A stretch of DNA of 64,000 nucleotides from Torreya grandis (Eukaryota; Streptophyta; Pinopsida; Cupressales; Taxaceae). The notes under the pieces were generated by a model, which did not search any database, had not been told where the DNA came from, and was given only the letters and a program-made list of their open reading frames with translations. Both the position numbers and the translations under genes were made by a program. Below, piece after piece: positions 59,925 to 64,000 of this stretch. Within the stretch, counting starts at the first letter, position 1, and every line of letters begins with the position of its first letter. The stretch covers positions 2,555,001 to 2,619,000 of the forward strand of contig JARHVA010001190.1 in the NCBI GenBank assembly GCA_037957365.1, in the 5' to 3' direction.

Positions 59925-62440
59925 GGAGGTCTAAATTGCATCGTAATTGAGCAAAGGATTATTCAAGACCTGTACTCAAATCTAATCCAACATGGGAATG
60001 ACCTTAGGCTATGGGTCACCTAATCTAGGGTCAGACCTCTAGGATTTTAATGAGGATAGCTCCTATGATGTATCACTTTGCTCTTTTCCACTAAAACCTA
60101 CTAATTATTGGGGTGAAAAGGGAGAGAAAGATACCGAAAGGGAAACCTAATCTAATGTTGGTGATAAACCTAAATTGATTGTTCATTCACTCTTACTTTT
60201 GATTTTAAAACACTAATGAAATAGAATAAATGACTAGATATACAACTCCAAAGTCTCTTATACATCAATATTTCATGCAGAGGTTCATCGAATGATCAAA
60301 ACGTAAGGGAATTGATGGAGAGGCCTAATTCAAGGTACTAACCAGTCAATGTATCCATATGCTAGCTTCAATCAAATGACATTAAACACTAAACATGACT
60401 TGTGTAACAAGATAAACTAGTAGCTAGGTGATATCGGAAGTTGACAAGGGAGAGATTTATACCACATATGCAAATAAAACTAACATTAACACACCATACC
60501 AAAACAATGAAATCTAAAAATAGTCTTATAAACATCTCAAGAGGTTACAAAGATCAATCTTGGTAGAGTTTAGTCATTCCCAAGAGATGGATCCATTTCA
60601 AGGCTTAAAAGCCTGTATATATAGCATAATGGGAATGAGAGAGATGGGGAACATGCATGGGAAAATGGAGGAGTCATCAATGATCAAGAAATGTGGTAGC
60701 AGTTCATTGATTATTTTTTATATGCATGCTTTCTTCCAATTAGGACCAATCCTTCATTTTCCCTAATAATCTTCAAGCTTTCTCATTGGCAAAGAGATCT
60801 ACTAGAAGACAAGGGTTTATTTTGCATGATGAGTTATGACTAAGTCTATTGGAGAAAAGATCTTTATGGTTATGAATAGAATCAACACTCTAACTACTTT
60901 TCCAACCACTAGCTCTCTTTGTTTTGATCCTCCACACCATCTTCACTTGCTTCATTATGAGGGCAAGGTCCCTATATCCTTAGGCCTAACAAATCCATCA
61001 CCATTTTTGGTTTGAGTAGTGATAAGTACCTAATTTGTTGAGGAAATAGCCATATTAAAAGATGAGACACTTATTCATATCTTGTTTATATTTTCACATA
61101 CTTATAACTTGAACATAGGCTTACTATAGATGAAAACCAATCTTATTTATTGGTTTTCATATAGCCATAATTACAATAGAGATATGTAGGTTACTTGATC
61201 TCATTTCAACAACTACCTACCCATCTTAGACCTATATTAGGCATAGAGAGACCTATTTCTACCTCTGAGCATTAAGGGAGCCAAAAACTCATTATATGCA
61301 TAGGTTTTCTTTGAAGATCAATGATTACCATCATGAAACAATACTATAACCCCATAGATGGGCTCTGTACATTCTAAATCCTTAAACCAGAGGTTGAGAT
61401 CAAACTTTAATGGTGATGGAACTTCAACATAACCATCCTGACAATATGGTCATCTATTTTATGTGTTTGACTGAGCTCTAGTGGTGACCTTTGATCTTTA
61501 AAAATCCACCCTAGTTTAACTTAGATCATATTCTAATGTTGAGTCAAAATCTCATAACTTCAACCTTTAATATTGGCCATTGATCTTAATTTGGGCTTTC
61601 AAGATTATAACACCTTTAACTTTCATCATTGAACATCGATCTGTTATCCACATTTCATGAGCACCATTGGATCTACTTTTTCATGCACCATCAATCTTTC
61701 TCTATACGAATGAACATGATTCATATATTTTCTACCAATTTAACGTGCTTAAGACACTTGGTAGCTTCTCATTTGCCTTTGAGATCCACTAACTTATTGA
61801 CTCATCACTCACTATTGATCTTCTTTGTATGGTTGCATGCACACCATTAATATGTCTTGACTCATTGACCTTGTTAATCACTATACACCATTAGATATTT
61901 GTTCAAGCACCAAAGATCTTGACACTTGTCATAGACATGTTCATACTAACTTTTTGACTTGATGCTCACCATTGATCTTCGATGCATGATCAAATGCATG
62001 CTGTTGGATCTTTAGGACCAACTAACACTATCAGTTGATACACACCATTTTATCTTCATGGTATGATTGAAAACCAACCTTTGATCTTGGATCTTTTAAA
62101 TTCAAATGGATATTTTTCATAGCTTGAACTTAATGTCCCTGCAAGTCTAACTTTAAATGCTTATATCTTGAGATAACAAGTTCATCAAGACACCAAATTT
62201 GTAGAGGATGATCTAGGCATGAAATACATCATGTACATGTGGTATTTTGGGATCGAGAGGATTCTTGAGCATACTTATAAAATGCACAAGTAAACTGACC
62301 AATCTATTTATATGCATGACATCCTGTGACGGTCTGGTCCTTCAAATATTATACAAGTCATTTGATCATTCACTCAAATAATAACTTTGATCATCTATTT
62401 AATCTAGGAAAAAGCTTAGTATGTGGGCCAAAATTAGCCA
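59925..62440 (-). repeat. Element C left (3') LTR
   Basis: About 2516 bp. A TATATATA at 60616-60623 lies about 690 bp from the low-coordinate end, the same relative place as the TATA box in B. The region 61500-62100 contains about ten copies of a CACCATTGATCTT-like word. The assignment rests on similarity to B, not on a matching second LTR. Confidence 0.6.
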
Positions 62441-62788
62441 TCTCTAGTGAATCATAGGGAAGCATGCTTGCTATGCTTGAGAAACCAAACCATTTATATT
62501 GACTAGTCCATTGGGCATGTAATCTCCTCTCTAGTTCAACATTTTTTTTTGAATATAAAACTAGATATTAACCCTTATATAGCTCATCCTGAAATAAATA
62601 AGGACCAAAAACAACAAAACAAAACAAAGTGCCCAAGTCACTTATTGAAGGGAAGCATAGATCATAATGGAAACTAACCTAAATAAAGTAAAGACCACTA
62701 ACCTAAGGAAATAGGGAAAACAAGACAAAAGGGAAGCAAAATAACATTTGTGATAATCACTTATTGAAACAAAACAAACCTAGAATAA
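62441..62788. other. Element C spacer between LTR and ORF stop
   Basis: It starts TCTCTAGTGAATCATAGGGA, the counterpart of TCTTTGGTGATCTCTTGGGG in B. An A-rich stretch (AACAAAACAAAACAAA, 62612-62627) follows. No coding signal. Confidence 0.5.
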
Positions 62789-64000
62789 CTAACCTAAAAT
62801 AATATTTCCTCTAGGGTCAAATGGGAAGTTATTTGATTCACCATGGAACTTTGAAATGTGTTTTCCATCTCTTGATATCTCTCTTTTGTAGCTAAGAGTA
62901 ATTGGATGCTCATGTTTTCTTGATGATGCAACTGGGCTTCCAATCTCCATTCTTAGGTACATGGATTGAATATATGGATCCAAGACCCAATCATACTCCT
63001 AATTTTTTAGGATTTGAAAGAACAAATTTAATTCTTCTTCATTCATGAACTATTGATTATGAACATATAGACTAGCTTGATCTATCTCCTTCAACATATA
63101 TACAAGGCTGACCTCTAAGGGAGATGGATATGATCTTGTGATTTCTTGGGGCCATTCGAACTCATTCTCATCTTCCAAAATTATAGAGGTGTTTGAAGTT
63201 GAAGAGAAAAGATGATAACCATGTTTGAAAAGTTCAAACATGTCATCTCTTGAGAGAGCAACTACCTATTGCTTGATGATAACACTCCTCTTATCCTACA
63301 ATAGACCACATTCAAGTAAAGAATAACCTAAATGAAAGATATGAAACAAATTTAAAGATTTATTTCATGAAGCTATAGTTAAATTGGGATTTCTTCAAGA
63401 TGAACATCAAAAACCTCTTCCTCATGTACTTGTTCTTGCTTTTGCATCTCAGTCTCTACCTCAGTTTTCTCTTGCATTTATTCCATCTTTGCATCATTAT
63501 ATAAGATTGAAACATGTTTGTCCTTTCAAAGAGGTGTCCCAATCATGATCTATTATTCTTGGTCACTCAAGCCACTTCGATTTTTTGTTTCCTTAGCTAC
63601 ATCTTCTTGAATTAACTCACAAAGGAGAGGCTCTTTCTCAAAGAGTGGCACAATAGACCCTTAGAAATATTTAGTAAGATGAGAAATTTCCAAAGAAGTT
63701 ACCATCGATGATTGATTTTTCTCATGAGGCTGATCTTCTTGGATCACCTTCATCTCCTCTTTCTATTGCTTTGAATTTTGAATGGCCCTCCATGAAGGAA
63801 AGGATCTGGGATTTTGAGAGGAAACTATTGGAGGCTGAATGATCTCCTTCTTGATCTTGACTTCAGCATATTAGCCTATGACTAAATATTTTTCCTTATT
63901 TCTTAGTTGTTGAATATGGTTCCAAGTCATAAAATTAGGTTTATAAATCTCTACTTCTATACTTGTTCTTGTTATGGGTGGGAAAGAAGAATTTTGTTGC
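62789..64000 (-). pseudogene. Unknown acidic ORF of element C, homologous to the B ORF, 5' end outside window
   Basis: On the minus strand it ends in TAG at 62789-62791 after FPFDPRGNIILG. Segments 63241-63050 and 62983-62789 are in phase and include NEFEWPQEITRSYPSPLEVS and YDWVLDPYIQSMYLRMEIG. Upstream, after at least one frameshift, lie a Glu/Gln-rich stretch (63500-63400) and a FPSWRAI motif (near 63790) like the PSW[K/R] repeats of B. The overall layout (PSW motifs, acidic middle, VLD block, FPF[N/D]PRG end) parallels B. Function is unknown; it is not a Gag or Pol domain that I recognise. Confidence 0.55.

Larger units (their letters stand above)
59925..64000 (-). mobile_element. C: B-related LTR element, right end outside window
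   Basis: An LTR of about 2.5 kb (59925-62440) and an interior continuing past the window. The start of the LTR aligns in patches with the B LTR (landmarks: TTAGGCTATGGGT[C/G]ACC near 60003, GATGTATCA near 60068, then the CACTA[C/A]A-CTACTAA region), and it ends GCCAAAATTAGCCA like B's GCCAAAATTTAGCTAACA. The following spacer and the minus-strand ORF also correspond to B. It interrupts the RNase H of a Gypsy pol fragment. The right LTR and target duplication are outside the window. The exact left edge is uncertain by a few bases. Confidence 0.7.

Overview
The window is repeat-rich nuclear DNA from a plant with a very large genome. It is AT-rich, shows no intact host gene, and is packed with old, heavily mutated LTR retrotransposons and LINEs. 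Very long LTRs, gag-only Ty3/Gypsy elements and deep decay of nearly every copy suggest a gymnosperm such as a conifer, cycad or ginkgo. That assignment is an inference. Nothing bacterial, organellar or CRISPR-like was seen.

Region 1-41.8 kb is a nested stack built into LINE DNA. E1 (1-6710) is a gag-only LTR element whose left LTR is cut by the window edge; it ends inside a minus-strand LINE (6711-8400). A second, plus-strand LINE fragment (8430-12830) lies head to head with it and is split by a small Copia element, E2 (8687-12280, TSD AGTGT). A third LINE piece, minus-strand ORF1, is split by two large Gypsy-like elements: A (13058-23226, TSD CTTGG) and B (23318-40771, TSD TAACC). Its reading frame continues through both empty sites and ends near 41760. 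The right LTR of B is itself split by a compact Copia-type element, F (34640-36953, TSD AGA[C/T]G).

Region 41.8-54 kb is very AT-rich. It holds a decayed Copia-like relic G (42157-48000), a tRNA-like (SINE-like) patch with 38-bp repeats, a (CA)n tract with CG steps, and 41-bp and 170-bp tandem duplications. About 4.9 kb (48.0-52.9 kb) holds nothing I recognise.

Region 54-64 kb contains a decayed minus-strand ORF of unknown family (54.0-57.2 kb), a Gypsy RNase H/integrase fragment (58.34-59.92 kb) that has lost two of the three catalytic acids, and the start of element C (59925-64000+). C is related to B and runs off the window.

E1, A, B and C appear to be transcribed leftward: their ORFs lie on the minus strand, and E1, A and B have TATA boxes on that strand. 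E1 and A encode only Gag-like proteins. B, and what is visible of C, instead carry a different acidic ORF with a shared FPF[N/D]PRG C-terminus. All would have to borrow reverse transcriptase and integrase from other elements. The B/C ORF is the best candidate here for something undescribed.
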